DNA of 64,000 nucleotides from an uncultured Fretibacterium sp. (GCA_937915755.1 CALGGR010000220.1:10187-74186); one strand, 5' to 3'; shown: positions 17,616 to 27,166, counted from the stretch's first letter. Program-made: numbers and translations. The notes: generated by a model not told the origin, from the letters alone.

Positions 17616-18344
17616 ATGAAAGAATTATGCTTTGCTTTGCTGATAGTTCTTGTTACTTCGAGTTCTGCCTTCTCAACAACTATGTCAGCCAGAAAGTATA
17701 AATGTTCGGTCTGCGGAGCTGAAGACGAATACCGCGTAATAACGAGCACAAACGCATTCGGCCCGGCAGATCTTGACCTTCGCCCGCCGGAAATGCAGAG
17801 AAGCACAATGCCTCTTTGGGTTCAGGAATGCTCCGGGTGCGGCTACACAGCGTCTGAGATTTCTGATGCCTGCGAGGTTAATCCTGATTTCCTGAAGTCA
17901 GAAGGCTATATCTCCTGCGAGGGTATGAAGTTCAAGTCGAAACTTGCGGCGAAATTCTACAGGCAGTATATGCTGGCGAGGGAATGCGGGAAAACCAGGG
18001 AGGCTCTTTTTGCGGTGCTTCATTCTGCGTGGTCGTGTGATGACGAGAAAGACAGCGCCAACGCCAGGCTGTGCAGGGAGAAGGCCGCCTCTCTTGCTGG
18101 TGAACTCATAGCGGGCGGAAGTCTGATAGACTCTCAGCGTGAAAACATTATGCTAATGAGGGCTGATATTCTCAGGAGGTCAGGGCATTTCGAGGAAGTG
18201 ATCAGCCAGTACTCAGATGTAAAATTCGTCGGAGGTGGCAGGAATAATCCTGAAGTCATGAATGCGATTGTGAAATTTCAGGTTGAGAAGGCTCTGAAAG
18301 AGGATACAAGCTGCTACACTATTGCTGATGCCCTCGGAGAATAA
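17616..18344 (+). CDS. exported zinc-ribbon protein, DUF2225-like
   Basis: Unknown function. A short signal peptide (about residues 1-18, LCFALLIVLVTSSSAFS) is followed by a zinc-ribbon-like pair of CxxC motifs (KCSVCGAED and ECSGCGYTA), with about 50 residues between them. The remainder is helical, with TPR-like stretches around MLARECGKTREALFAVL. The zinc part resembles the DUF2225 family. An AGGAGG at 17600 serves either TTG 17610 or ATG 17616; I prefer ATG because it gives a cleaner signal peptide. The next gene starts seven bases after the stop, so they probably share a message. Confidence 0.7.
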   Translation: MKELCFALLIVLVTSSSAFSTTMSARKYKCSVCGAEDEYRVITSTNAFGPADLDLRPPEMQRSTMPLWVQECSGCGYTASEISDACEVNPDFLKSEGYISCEGMKFKSKLAAKFYRQYMLARECGKTREALFAVLHSAWSCDDEKDSANARLCREKAASLAGELIAGGSLIDSQRENIMLMRADILRRSGHFEEVISQYSDVKFVGGGRNNPEVMNAIVKFQVEKALKEDTSCYTIADALGE

Positions 18345-18351
18345 TGACAAA

Positions 18352-18831
18352 ATGAATGAAGTCTTGGAACGTTTGAAGGAATTGGGGATTAAGTACGAGC
18401 TTGATGAGCATGAAGCGGTCTTCACGATGGAGGCAATATCCGAGCTTGGGCTGGACAAGAGGGGAATGATGCCCGTTAATCTCTTTCTTAGGGACTACAA
18501 GGGGAAGCGTCATTTCCTCGTGATACATGACGGTGAAAAGCAGACGGACTTGACGAAGTTACGGGAGCAAATCGGCTGTACGCGCCTGAGTTTCGGGTCC
18601 GAAGAAAGGCTGATGAAGCACTTGGGATTAACGCCCGGTTCTGTCTCACCTTTCGGCCTGATCAACAACGCTAATCACGATGTCGAGCTTGTGATTGATG
18701 AGAGCATTCGGGGACGTGAGAAGCTGGGATTTCACCCGAACACGAATACTGCGACTGTTTGGATCAGCTGGGAAGGCTTCATGAAATTTGTTGAGGCTTG
18801 CGGGAATCCTGTGAAGTTTGTGGACTGCTGA
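18352..18831 (+). CDS. YbaK/ProX-type aminoacyl-tRNA deacylase
   Basis: Likely trans-editing enzyme that hydrolyses mischarged tRNA-Pro (ProXp / PrdX group). About 159 residues of a single YbaK-like domain. Visible family features are the opening LKELGIKYELDEHEAVFT, the conserved catalytic-type lysine in LFLRDYKGKRHFL, and SPFGLINN, which lines the substrate pocket. I start at ATG 18352; upstream in-frame codons at 18322 and 18328 overlap the previous gene and lack a ribosome site. Which mischarged amino acid it removes cannot be told from sequence. Confidence 0.85.
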   Translation: MNEVLERLKELGIKYELDEHEAVFTMEAISELGLDKRGMMPVNLFLRDYKGKRHFLVIHDGEKQTDLTKLREQIGCTRLSFGSEERLMKHLGLTPGSVSPFGLINNANHDVELVIDESIRGREKLGFHPNTNTATVWISWEGFMKFVEACGNPVKFVDC

Positions 18832-18885
18832 GAAAAATTGTCCCCCTCCGTTTCGTGGAAGGGGCATCGTGATTGCTATTCTGTA

Positions 18886-19608
18886 TTACTTATTGTACAT
18901 GCTCCAGAATATAGCTGTGTTAAAAACTGAAAGTCCTAACTGCCTTGTTTGTTTGTTGGCAAAGTCTAGGGCTTTTTTTGAAATTATGCCATCAGGGTTA
19001 GAACGTCCTCCTGTTCCATCATAGAAAATTTCTGTGATACGACCGTTTTCACACTTGATAACAGCAATAGGAAATTCAGCATCACTTTCCAACTCGACAG
19101 GCCCGGCAAAGAAAATTATATTTCCTTTCTTGGAGTACAGAGTATGTTTTGGAACTGTCTTTTTTGTTACTTTGTAGCCCAGAAAACGCTCTAAATCCTG
19201 TACGCTGGAGCCGACATGAATACCGCCAGCGAAAGAAAATTTAGGGTCAGCTGTCTTGAAATAAAGAGGATAGAATTTCTTATCCTTCCCTGCAATTCCT
19301 AACACAACGGTTTTGTCTTTTGCACATACTTTATTCCATATTATGCTTGATGTATAAGGAACATAATCTCCCATGACGTCCATGTCGTAATACTGGCGTT
19401 CTTTCTTGGTCAGCTTAACTTCAAAAACGGGCTTGTTATATTGTGCTATTTGTTTAGCTAATTTCTCTACGCTATCTGCGATAAGAAAAATATCCTTTCT
19501 ATCTCCGAAAAACATATAATCTAAATCCTCAAAGGCTCGCGCAAAGACAGGCTCAATACTCACAATTAGGCACGATACAACAAGAAGCCAAAGTGTAACC
19601 TTCTTCAT
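18886..19608 (-). CDS. exported protein of unknown function
   Basis: Not recognised. A signal peptide (MKKVTLWLLVVSCLIVS) is followed by about 220 residues with no transmembrane helix. It is more AT-rich than its neighbours and rich in Lys, Phe and Tyr, which may point to recent acquisition. AAGGAGG lies before ATG 19608; an in-frame ATG at 19614 is only 3-4 bases from that site. The gene is convergent with the deacylase gene; the 54 bases between them hold an imperfect C-rich/G-rich hairpin without a T run. Confidence 0.65.
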   Translation of the reverse strand: MKKVTLWLLVVSCLIVSIEPVFARAFEDLDYMFFGDRKDIFLIADSVEKLAKQIAQYNKPVFEVKLTKKERQYYDMDVMGDYVPYTSSIIWNKVCAKDKTVVLGIAGKDKKFYPLYFKTADPKFSFAGGIHVGSSVQDLERFLGYKVTKKTVPKHTLYSKKGNIIFFAGPVELESDAEFPIAVIKCENGRITEIFYDGTGGRSNPDGIISKKALDFANKQTRQLGLSVFNTAIFWSMYNK

Positions 19609-19845
19609 GTTCATTCACCTCCTTTTGTAGCTTAGGAATATTATCTCCGAAAATTTTACAACGAAATCCATAACACACATGACCGCCCCCAACCGCACTA
19701 TGATATGATACACAGCATTGGAAATAGGAGGAGGCGGTAAGAATATTCTTTGCCGTGTGTTTGGTTTCGTGTTGAAATAATTATAGCATACTCCTCTTAT
19801 TTTCGTACCCACTTTACGGAATTGTTCCTGAAAAATTATCCCGTC

Positions 19846-20949
19846 TCATATCACACTCAAGCTCTGGTTATCATTCACCGTAAGGCACTCGCAGCCGTCC
19901 TCAGTAATAAGATAGTCGTCCTCAATCCTAAGTCCTCCCCAGCCCTCAATATATATTCCCGGTTCAACCGTAACAACATCTCCGGCCATGAGAATATCCT
20001 TTGAAGTCCGCGACAATCTCGGTGCCTCGTGAACCTCAAGCCCCAACCCATGACCAAGCCCGTGAACAAACTTATCCCCGTACCCAGCATCAGCAATTAC
20101 CTTCCTTGCAACAGCGTCAACATCACAACCCTTAATTCCCGGACGCAATGCCTTCACAGCCTCACTGTGTGCCCTCAGCAAGACATCGTTGATTTCACGC
20201 GCCTTATCGCTTACATTGCCAAGCGCGAAATTCCTCGTTATGTCGCTCATGTAGCCCCCGACCATCGCACCGTAGTCAACCGTAACAGTCTCACCGTCAG
20301 CAAAAGTTTTCGGCGTTGCAGGAGCATGGCACATGGCCGAGCGTTCACCAGACGCAACAATGAAATCATCATGCGCCCAGCCCTTTTCAGCTCCGAGACG
20401 CTTAATCTCACCCGTCAGTAAAATCTCAAACTCAACTTCAGACATTCCTACGTGAGAAATCTTCAGGACGTTGCCCAGAGCCTCACGACCAATTCGCCCG
20501 GCCTCGCGGATTAGTGAGACTTCATGAGCGTCCTTAGTCCTCCGTAATTTCGGAATCATTCCCGACGCGTCAAGCCATTCGCATTTTACGGGCGCAAAAC
20601 TTTTCGTGAACGTTGCGTGTGAAATCTTTTCGGCCTCGAAACCTGCCCGCGAATATCCACCGTCAGAAACTGCCTTAGCGATATATTCCGGCATTGAAAG
20701 CTCAGACTGTATGATGATGTTGAAGGGTGTCTGCGCTTTAGACTGAGTTGTGTAACGCCCGTCAGTGATGAGTGTTGCGCTGTCCATCGTGATTATGAGA
20801 CCTGCCGAGCTTCCCCTGAATCCCGAAATGTAATGACAGCTCTCAGAGTTCGCACGTTCGTCAACAATCAGCGTAAAAACTTCAAGCCCTTTGTCTGCCA
20901 TCAATGCACGTAACTTCTCCACTCTTGACATGATAATTCCAGCGTTCAT
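19846..20949 (-). CDS. pepP: Xaa-Pro aminopeptidase, M24B
   Basis: Cytoplasmic metalloaminopeptidase removing N-terminal residues before proline, fitting a peptide-fermenting lifestyle. The N-terminal creatinase-like domain (to about residue 130) is followed by the pita-bread catalytic fold with all five metal ligands: Asp in VDYGAM, Asp in MSDITRNF, His in HGLGHGLGLEVHE, Glu in TVEPGIY and Glu in RIEDDYL. 367 residues, typical length. The ATG overlaps the stop of the DUF4268 gene (TAATG), so it is transcribed with the restriction-type cluster upstream; an internal ATG at 20931 is an alternative start. Confidence 0.92.
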   Translation of the reverse strand: MNAGIIMSRVEKLRALMADKGLEVFTLIVDERANSESCHYISGFRGSSAGLIITMDSATLITDGRYTTQSKAQTPFNIIIQSELSMPEYIAKAVSDGGYSRAGFEAEKISHATFTKSFAPVKCEWLDASGMIPKLRRTKDAHEVSLIREAGRIGREALGNVLKISHVGMSEVEFEILLTGEIKRLGAEKGWAHDDFIVASGERSAMCHAPATPKTFADGETVTVDYGAMVGGYMSDITRNFALGNVSDKAREINDVLLRAHSEAVKALRPGIKGCDVDAVARKVIADAGYGDKFVHGLGHGLGLEVHEAPRLSRTSKDILMAGDVVTVEPGIYIEGWGGLRIEDDYLITEDGCECLTVNDNQSLSVI

Positions 20950-21896
20950 TATTCCGCCTCCCTGATGTATTTCCCAAAGACCTCACGGATATTCAGAACT
21001 GATGACATGATCCAGTCGAACTGCTCCGGCCATGACGATTTGTCAGCGAGCCTTGCGGGGGATTTCTTTGCTCGGATTCTGTTGCCCTTCTTGTCGGGAA
21101 GTTCTAGCCAGTCGAATTTTAACCCTGTCTCGGATTCTATGTCGCCTTTATGTGCGAAAAGGTATGAGAATAATTCCTTGTCGTCTGCAATGTTGAGGCC
21201 AGCTTCGAGTTCGTCGCGTGTTTTTGCGATGATTATGCTGCAACCTGGCCTTCCAGTTCCAAAGACAACGCCGTAATTCGAGGAGGTCTGCCAACGTTTG
21301 TAGCTCGAGGAGAATTTGGGATTGCTTCCTCCATCAAATGCGTAATCCTGAAATGCGTTCCAATAATCGAAGCGTAATTTCTCGACGTTGCTTGCGTCCT
21401 CTGAGATTTTCCGGACTTCTTTGGCCCAGTTGTTGGGACGGGAAATGACCTCGAACTTAACGGCCGGTTCAGAGTCTCCTATCCTGAAGAGTTTCACCTC
21501 GCACAAGAATATTCCTGTGTTTCTTCGAGTTCTGGAGTTAAGCCATTCAACAGCGGCCTTGTGTTCTTCCTGAGCGTGCCTTACGATCCAGATTATTACG
21601 TCGGCGTTTTTCCCGGCTGCCAATGTGATGAGCTTTCCGAGACCTGAGTCGTCTGTCTGCGAAAAGTTGCTGATGATTATGATTCGCCTGTTTGTTCCCG
21701 ATTCTGAGGCTAGAATGTCAACGTGAAATTTTCCGACGGGGGATTGGGTTTCTTCTGCTGACATTTCGAGACCTGTTGATTCTGCAAGGAGGTTGATGTT
21801 CTCTTCCTTTGCGAGCCATTCCGTGAAGTCTTTCGCCACGTCCTGCCATATTGCGCGAATATCTGTAATTTCTTCGAGCCGTCCTAATACTGCCAT
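20949..21896 (-). CDS. DUF4268 domain protein, possible nuclease-linked partner
   Basis: About 315 residues of unknown biochemical function. The N-terminal two thirds (GRLEEITDIRAIW, then FHVDILASESGTNRRIIIIS) resemble the PD-(D/E)XK-like portion often found in these proteins. The C-terminal third is DUF4268-like (KFSSSYKRWQTSSNYG to the closing FDWIMSSVLNIREVFGKYI). DUF4268 proteins are frequently encoded near restriction or other defence genes. Start ATG 21896 follows AGAGGTGA; a longer frame to 21935 would overlap mrr. It lies 13 bases after mrr and overlaps pepP by one base. Confidence 0.75.
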   Translation of the reverse strand: MAVLGRLEEITDIRAIWQDVAKDFTEWLAKEENINLLAESTGLEMSAEETQSPVGKFHVDILASESGTNRRIIIISNFSQTDDSGLGKLITLAAGKNADVIIWIVRHAQEEHKAAVEWLNSRTRRNTGIFLCEVKLFRIGDSEPAVKFEVISRPNNWAKEVRKISEDASNVEKLRFDYWNAFQDYAFDGGSNPKFSSSYKRWQTSSNYGVVFGTGRPGCSIIIAKTRDELEAGLNIADDKELFSYLFAHKGDIESETGLKFDWLELPDKKGNRIRAKKSPARLADKSSWPEQFDWIMSSVLNIREVFGKYIREAE

Positions 21897-21909
21897 AAAT
21901 TTATCACCT

Positions 21910-22818
21910 CTATAATTCTTCTGAGAAAAAATCACTGTCTACCTTTTTGATTTCATACACATGCTCAACTGAAACACCTACATTATGCTTTATCATCAAG
22001 CGTGTCAGAGCCGCTCCGCCAATCAGCACTACTTTTACCCCCGAGAGATTGGCGACATATTGCACAGCACCCTCCGAGAATTTTGCCGTTGTTATAAACA
22101 GTCCTCTTTGTGCCTGCTGACCTTGAAGGGCCCCGACAAACTTATGAAGCTCCGGCCTGCTTACAGTCTGCTCCGGAGACCATTGCTTTGCCTGAATGTA
22201 GATATTGCTGAAACCGAGCTGATCTTCCCTTATAATGCCGTCAATACCGCCGTCATTAGTCAGCTGAGTCGTAGTGCCTGCGTCATCAATGCCGTTCCCA
22301 TAACCCATACTCAGCAGCAATTTTACGACAAGCCTCTCGAAGCCGGAAGGTGACAGCTGCATAACCTCGTCCATCAATTGACTAGCAAGGACATCTGTTA
22401 CCTGCCTGTACGCGGCATCAAGGGTTTCAGCGGGGGACTCTCCTCTTTCTGCTTCGAGCGGTTTACTGCTTTCAGAAGATGCAGCTTGAAAACTCCTGAA
22501 ACTTCCAATCCTTGAGAGAAACTCAACATCTATTTTTTCTCCTGATTGGAGAGCTTTCCTGCCTGCTTCAGTTATTCGGTATTTTCCTTTCTGAGGCGTT
22601 TCAATTAGGCCGGCCTTATTAAGGTATGTTTTTGCCCATGATACACGATTCTCGAACTTAGTCTTTCCTCCGCCCGGCAGCATTTCCGATATATCTGCCT
22701 GCGTTAAATTCATTTTACAGGCAATTATCTCCCGCACCTCTTTTGTTGTATGAAGTCCACCATCCCTTAAAGCATTCAGGAAACCCTCGAATAATTCGAA
22801 GAATTTAGGTATTGCCAT
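21910..22818 (-). CDS. mrr: Mrr-type IV restriction endonuclease
   Basis: Modification-dependent restriction enzyme that cuts methylated foreign DNA. An N-terminal winged-helix domain (Mrr_N, about residues 1-95, HTTKEVREIIACKMNLTQ) precedes a linker and the Mrr catalytic domain (about 155-290). The catalytic set D193 in NDGGIDGII and Q209-x-K211 in IYIQAKQW is intact. 302 residues, usual length. It sits between an unknown gene (38 bases upstream) and the DUF4268 gene (13 bases downstream), all on the minus strand, suggesting a three-gene defence cluster. Confidence 0.9.
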   Translation of the reverse strand: MAIPKFFELFEGFLNALRDGGLHTTKEVREIIACKMNLTQADISEMLPGGGKTKFENRVSWAKTYLNKAGLIETPQKGKYRITEAGRKALQSGEKIDVEFLSRIGSFRSFQAASSESSKPLEAERGESPAETLDAAYRQVTDVLASQLMDEVMQLSPSGFERLVVKLLLSMGYGNGIDDAGTTTQLTNDGGIDGIIREDQLGFSNIYIQAKQWSPEQTVSRPELHKFVGALQGQQAQRGLFITTAKFSEGAVQYVANLSGVKVVLIGGAALTRLMIKHNVGVSVEHVYEIKKVDSDFFSEEL

Positions 22819-22856
22819 AAAATTATCTCCTTCGTTTCGCTGTCATTGCTGCTATC

Positions 22857-23525
22857 TCACCTTGTCCTGATGCTTTGGTGAATGACGGGTATTTCCCCTT
22901 TACTTGATTTGAAGCCAAATATTTCAGGAGAAGATTTTCCCTGCGCAAGTATTTTGTCTTCGAGTTCTCTGGAATGTTCACGGATAAAGTCAGCTTGAGA
23001 GCCATTAAGCCTCTTGAGAAAATGTATTCTGTACTCCCAATCGTGAGGGCATGGCCTGGTTATTGTTTCCGGTTTCTTTGCCATTCGCTCGACTACTATA
23101 ACATCGCCGTCGTCAGCCCTATATTTCTTCGTTATCTTCACGAGCTTGTATGTTATGGTCTTACCTTTATTCTTGTCGTGGAGATTGCAGAGTATAAGGT
23201 ATTTCGGACCCACGTAGCCTTCGTCCCTCTGAAGAGCAATATCTTCGTTAGCCGTCTTCCACGTTAGATACCTGTTGTGCGCAGAGTTATCGGGATCATA
23301 TTCAGGTTGTAACTTTCTCGGAAAAATTTCGGCTACGATCCAGTTGAACTCTCTTTCGTCTTCATCTTGAAAATACGTACTGAACGATAATATATCGATC
23401 CACTTTCCAGTAGTGTCTACAGCTTTGACCACATCACGCACAACAAATACTGCCGCCGATTCCCCGCTTTTAACGTAGCGTATATAATCAGCATCGTGCT
23501 TCCATTCATTGTTACTCAAAGGCAT
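22857..23525 (-). CDS. unknown protein, first gene of the mrr cluster
   Basis: Not recognised. About 222 soluble residues with several Trp/Tyr-rich stretches (NNEWKHDADYIRYVKSG; PCPHDWEYRIHFLKR) and no signal peptide or membrane segment. Start ATG 23525 follows AAAGAAGAG; an extension to 23603 is Cys/Asn-rich and lacks a ribosome site. Its close spacing to mrr suggests a common transcript and perhaps a specificity or sensor role, but that is inference from position only. It is divergent from the symporter gene. Confidence 0.6.
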   Translation of the reverse strand: MPLSNNEWKHDADYIRYVKSGESAAVFVVRDVVKAVDTTGKWIDILSFSTYFQDEDEREFNWIVAEIFPRKLQPEYDPDNSAHNRYLTWKTANEDIALQRDEGYVGPKYLILCNLHDKNKGKTITYKLVKITKKYRADDGDVIVVERMAKKPETITRPCPHDWEYRIHFLKRLNGSQADFIREHSRELEDKILAQGKSSPEIFGFKSSKGEIPVIHQSIRTR

Positions 23526-23660
23526 CGCTCTTCTTTCTTTATCGTGTTGATAGCGTTTATATTCTATATTATTGCATAATTGAATGAACAAGTTACATCT
23601 CAAAAATCGACATAATGGTGTAAACTTTAGCCCAACAAAAATTTCACAGGAGGAATCACA

Positions 23661-24887
23661 ATGAGCAAGAAAGGTATCACAAGTTCACTTCCGTTCAAGC
23701 TGATAGTCGCTCTCTTCTTGGGAATGATAATCGGCTTCTGGCTGTCATCAATTCATGGCAGCTCCCTTTGCACCGCGCTCCTCAACATCATAGTAACCAT
23801 CCACTACATAGCCGGCCAATTCCTGAACTTCTGCGTCCCCCTGATCATCATAGGCTTCGTAGCTCCCTCAATCACACGAATGGGCGCAAACGCTTCACGA
23901 ATGCTGCTCCTCGCCTTGACCCTCGCTTACGTCTCATCAATAGGCGCGGCATTCTCGGCAACAGCGGCAGGTTACGCGATAATCCCGATGCTTAACATTG
24001 CATCGGCTGTTGGGGGACTTAGATCGCTTCCCGAAGTCATCTTCAAGCTCTCGATCCCGCAGGTAATGCCCGTAATGTCGGCATTGTTCGTGTCAGTTCT
24101 CGTCGGACTGGCAGCGGCTTGGAACAGAAGCAAAACCACTATAGCGCTTCTTGAAGAGTTTCAGCAGATAGTCCTCAGCATAGTAACGAGATTCCTGATC
24201 CCCGTGCTGCCGTTCTTGATTGGGACAACGTTCTGCCAGCTCGCGTATGAAGGCTCAATCACCGAACAACTTCCGGTCTTCCTCGTGATAATCCTCATCG
24301 TTATGGCTGGACACTATATCTGGATGGCGTTGCTTTACTTCATCGCCGGAGCATATTCGGGGCGCAACCCTCTCAACGTCATCAAGAACTACGGCCCAGC
24401 ATACATGACGGCAGTCGGTACAATGTCGAGCGCGGCTACACTTTCAGTTGCTTTGACATGCGCCAAGAAGTCAGAGCCTACGCTTCGTGATGACATGGTG
24501 AACTTCGGGATTCCCCTCTTCGCGAACATTCACCTCTGCGGCTCGGTTATGACTGAGACATTCTTTGTCATGGCCGTGTCGAAGATACTCTACGGAGTTT
24601 ACCCGACTGTCGGCAACATGATACTCTTCTGCCTGTTGCTGGGAGTTTTTGCGATTGGCGCACCTGGAGTTCCGGGAGGTACGGTCATGGCATCGCTGGG
24701 ACTTATTACAGGAGTTCTTGGTTTTGACGCAACTGGTACGGCACTTATGCTGACGATATTCGCGCTTCAGGATTCGTTCGGGACGGCCTGCAACGTTACG
24801 ACGGACGGAGCTTTGACGCTGATTCTCACTGGTTACGCTGAGAAACATGGAATCGGTGAGCAGAAAATCGCGAGCGTAGCAGGCTAA
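23661..24887 (+). CDS. dicarboxylate/amino acid:cation symporter (DAACS family)
   Basis: Inner-membrane sodium- or proton-coupled importer of glutamate, aspartate or dicarboxylates. 408 residues with about eight membrane helices and two re-entrant hairpins. HP1 carries TMSSAATLSVAL, HP2 carries GVPGGTVMAS, and the substrate-binding helix near the end reads ACNVTTDGAL. The usual helix-7 NMDGT is replaced by NIHLCGS, which marks a divergent subgroup and makes the substrate uncertain. AGGAGG precedes the ATG. Uptake of amino acids fits the peptidolytic lifestyle suggested by the window. Confidence 0.85.
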   Translation: MSKKGITSSLPFKLIVALFLGMIIGFWLSSIHGSSLCTALLNIIVTIHYIAGQFLNFCVPLIIIGFVAPSITRMGANASRMLLLALTLAYVSSIGAAFSATAAGYAIIPMLNIASAVGGLRSLPEVIFKLSIPQVMPVMSALFVSVLVGLAAAWNRSKTTIALLEEFQQIVLSIVTRFLIPVLPFLIGTTFCQLAYEGSITEQLPVFLVIILIVMAGHYIWMALLYFIAGAYSGRNPLNVIKNYGPAYMTAVGTMSSAATLSVALTCAKKSEPTLRDDMVNFGIPLFANIHLCGSVMTETFFVMAVSKILYGVYPTVGNMILFCLLLGVFAIGAPGVPGGTVMASLGLITGVLGFDATGTALMLTIFALQDSFGTACNVTTDGALTLILTGYAEKHGIGEQKIASVAG

Positions 24888-24949
24888 TCGTAAATAATCC
24901 CCGGGGTCTTGAGGCTCCGGGTTCTCCCAACAAGAAAGGAGTGATTCTC

Positions 24950-25903
24950 GTGAAAAAATCTCTAGGAATTTTATTGTTAGCACTTTTCCTCGCTTCTGAC
25001 TGTCCTGTTTCTGCATTGACTCACGATACAGCTTCCCCTTTAGAGCCGTCTAAGGAAGAGTATTCCCCCAAGAAAACGACTCCAAAGAAAAGCAAAAATA
25101 CCCCTAAGCGCAGTAACAAGGAGAAGAAAGCGGTCAGGAAAAATACCGTAAGCACACCTGAGAAAAGATCCACCGTCTACAACCGAATAACCAGCTTCAG
25201 TTTTTCCGGCTCATCACCTTGCGCAGTACTAAGGAAGAAAGACGGCTCTGAGGTAATTCTTCCATTCAGGAAAGACGGCGAGGCTCTCGTCATTGATACT
25301 GGACTTGGAGCTATACCTTCAGGGACTCGCTTCACTGTTCCGGATGGCTATAAGGCCTACTGCATCGAATCGCACACAAAGCTTCTCAGCGGTAAAGCTT
25401 TCAGGGCTGAATATGACGGTCGTCCTATGGTTCTCTATGATTCAGGGTCTGATGTCGAGTACGCTGAAAATTCAGGAATGGTCATTTTGCCGTCATCATT
25501 TGCTGATAATCCCGTTCAGAAGACAGTGAAATCACCTGTGTCATACGAGACGGATATAAGCGATGTCAGAATAGCCAAAGATGAGCCTGAATATGACAAC
25601 CGTTCAGAGAAGCCTGAAGATGTCATAGAGACTTATGATCTTACCCGAAATGAGAAGGACCATCTCATAAGAATGCACAAAGAGGCCCTTAGAATGATAA
25701 GCAAGGAGGGACGTGCTGAGAGATTTGCGGAACTTTTCGAGAATTACAGTGAGGATTATCTCGCAGCGTACTATAAGGCCCTCGCTGAGTTCGACATGTA
25801 TCACGGCGGAGCTTGCATCGAATGGTGCGACAAAGCACTGTCGATTAACCCGAAATATCTTCCGGCAAAGATACTTCGCAACAAAGCTATGGGTATAATC
25901 TGA
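24950..25903 (+). CDS. exported protein with Lys-rich linker and C-terminal TPR-like region
   Basis: Unknown function. A signal peptide (KKSLGILLLALFLASD) is followed by a strongly basic, Pro/Lys/Thr-rich linker (about residues 35-75) that could bind peptidoglycan or nucleic acid. A beta-rich middle region (SFSFSGSSPCAVLRKKDGS) and a C-terminal helical part with TPR-like features (AYYKALAEFDMYHGGACIEW) follow. The start is GTG 24950, eight bases after AAAGGAG; GTG 24941 falls inside that site. A terminator lies after the stop. Confidence 0.65.
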   Translation: MKKSLGILLLALFLASDCPVSALTHDTASPLEPSKEEYSPKKTTPKKSKNTPKRSNKEKKAVRKNTVSTPEKRSTVYNRITSFSFSGSSPCAVLRKKDGSEVILPFRKDGEALVIDTGLGAIPSGTRFTVPDGYKAYCIESHTKLLSGKAFRAEYDGRPMVLYDSGSDVEYAENSGMVILPSSFADNPVQKTVKSPVSYETDISDVRIAKDEPEYDNRSEKPEDVIETYDLTRNEKDHLIRMHKEALRMISKEGRAERFAELFENYSEDYLAAYYKALAEFDMYHGGACIEWCDKALSINPKYLPAKILRNKAMGII

Positions 25904-25914
25904 GAAATTCGAGA

Positions 25915-25948
25915 CCCTTTCCGAAATTCAGAAGGAAGGGCCTTTTTT
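25915..25948 (+). terminator. terminator of the 24950 gene
   Basis: CCCTTTCC pairs with GGAAGGG (one bulged T), followed by CCTTTTTT. It separates two convergent genes. Confidence 0.7.
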
Positions 25949-25954
25949 GACGGT

Positions 25955-27166
25955 TCACTTCTTGGGCGCGAATCCCTCTCTCTGCATGCGCTCTAATGCT
26001 TTTCTTGCCTCAGGGTAGCCTTGCTCTGTAACTGCTTTGTATAGTTCAGCAGCATTGGCGTAATCTCCCTCATCGTAGTAGATGTTGGCAAGGTAGAAAA
26101 GCGACATTGTATGGCCATTCGAGGCAGCACGGCGGTACATATCTTTTGCCTGCTGTGTGTCCTGCTTGATTGCACTGTACCTCTTCTTGATGTTGCTGTG
26201 CTTGGGGTCCAACATGTAGCCGAGATAGAATTGTGCCTCGTCGTAGCCGCTTTCTGCACGCTCACGGAGGAATTTCTCTGCCCCTGAGAAATATTGCTTC
26301 ACGTCCCCTCCGTCATAGAAGAAGCACTCGATTGTGTCAGCAGCGTTCTTATATTTAGCGCTGAGTTTCCCGAGTTCTTCAGTGAGACGTGAATTTTCTT
26401 TGGCCGCTTCATCGTGACTCAGAGTGATTTTCTCTTTCTCCTGCAATACAGTCTGATAGTCGGCCGTAATTTTCGCAACATCCTTCGAGAGAGCTGAAAG
26501 TTCTTCGCTTTTCCTGGTCAACTGAGACTCCAAGTTTCCGATGGTATTTTCCGCGCGCTCTTTGCAGGCTGAGAAATCAGATTCTGTCTCATTGAGTTTT
26601 CTTGACAGCGCTGTCTTCTCATTTTCAAGAGCCTCAATATCTTTCTTGAGCTGTTCTACTTTGAGTTCTGTTACTTGTGATTGTGCTACTTGGAGCTGTA
26701 GCTTTGTCTCTCTTAGTTCTGCGGCATCCTTGTCGCTCTTGTTCCTTTCCTCAAGCTGACGAAGTGCTTTGTCCGCGCTCTCTCTGTAAGCAAGAAACTC
26801 AGATTTCTTCACTGCGAGTTCACTGGCAACATTGTCATGGCTTTCCTCGAGGCTTCTGCACATTTTTTCGAGACGCTCAATTGCTTCATTCTTCTCTGCT
26901 ATAGCTTTCTGAGCATCGCTGAGTTTTTGGGAAAGTGATTCGTTTTCCGACTTGAGATTTTCATTAAGCCTTCTGCTCACGTCAACCTCACTTTGAAGCT
27001 GCGAAATGCTTTCCTTCAGGCCGCCTAATATGCCATCGAGATTTTTCTCAAGCTCCGAAATTTTTACGTCAGAAGGATGCGGAGTTCCATCTTCCGCGCC
27101 TGCTGCTCCCACGAAGAACACCAACAAAAACATAAGCATCAACCTCAAAACATTATGCCCAAACAT
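25955..27166 (-). CDS. exported coiled-coil protein with Sel1-like repeats
   Basis: Unknown function. From ATG 27166 it begins with a signal peptide (VLRLMLMFLLVFFVGAAGA). Residues about 30-290 form a long heptad-rich coiled coil (Glu/Lys/Leu-rich). The C-terminus has two Sel1/TPR-like repeats (GYDEAQFYLGYML; GHTMSLFYLANIYYDEGDY). This layout suggests a periplasmic scaffold. I preferred 27166, behind AGGTGG, because the longer frame to 27286 places the signal peptide internally. Divergent from the nitronate monooxygenase gene. Confidence 0.75.
   Translation of the reverse strand: MFGHNVLRLMLMFLLVFFVGAAGAEDGTPHPSDVKISELEKNLDGILGGLKESISQLQSEVDVSRRLNENLKSENESLSQKLSDAQKAIAEKNEAIERLEKMCRSLEESHDNVASELAVKKSEFLAYRESADKALRQLEERNKSDKDAAELRETKLQLQVAQSQVTELKVEQLKKDIEALENEKTALSRKLNETESDFSACKERAENTIGNLESQLTRKSEELSALSKDVAKITADYQTVLQEKEKITLSHDEAAKENSRLTEELGKLSAKYKNAADTIECFFYDGGDVKQYFSGAEKFLRERAESGYDEAQFYLGYMLDPKHSNIKKRYSAIKQDTQQAKDMYRRAASNGHTMSLFYLANIYYDEGDYANAAELYKAVTEQGYPEARKALERMQREGFAPKK

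Noticed and set aside
18838..18862. C-rich/G-rich hairpin between convergent genes as terminator
   Set aside because: The stem has a mismatch and no T run on either strand.
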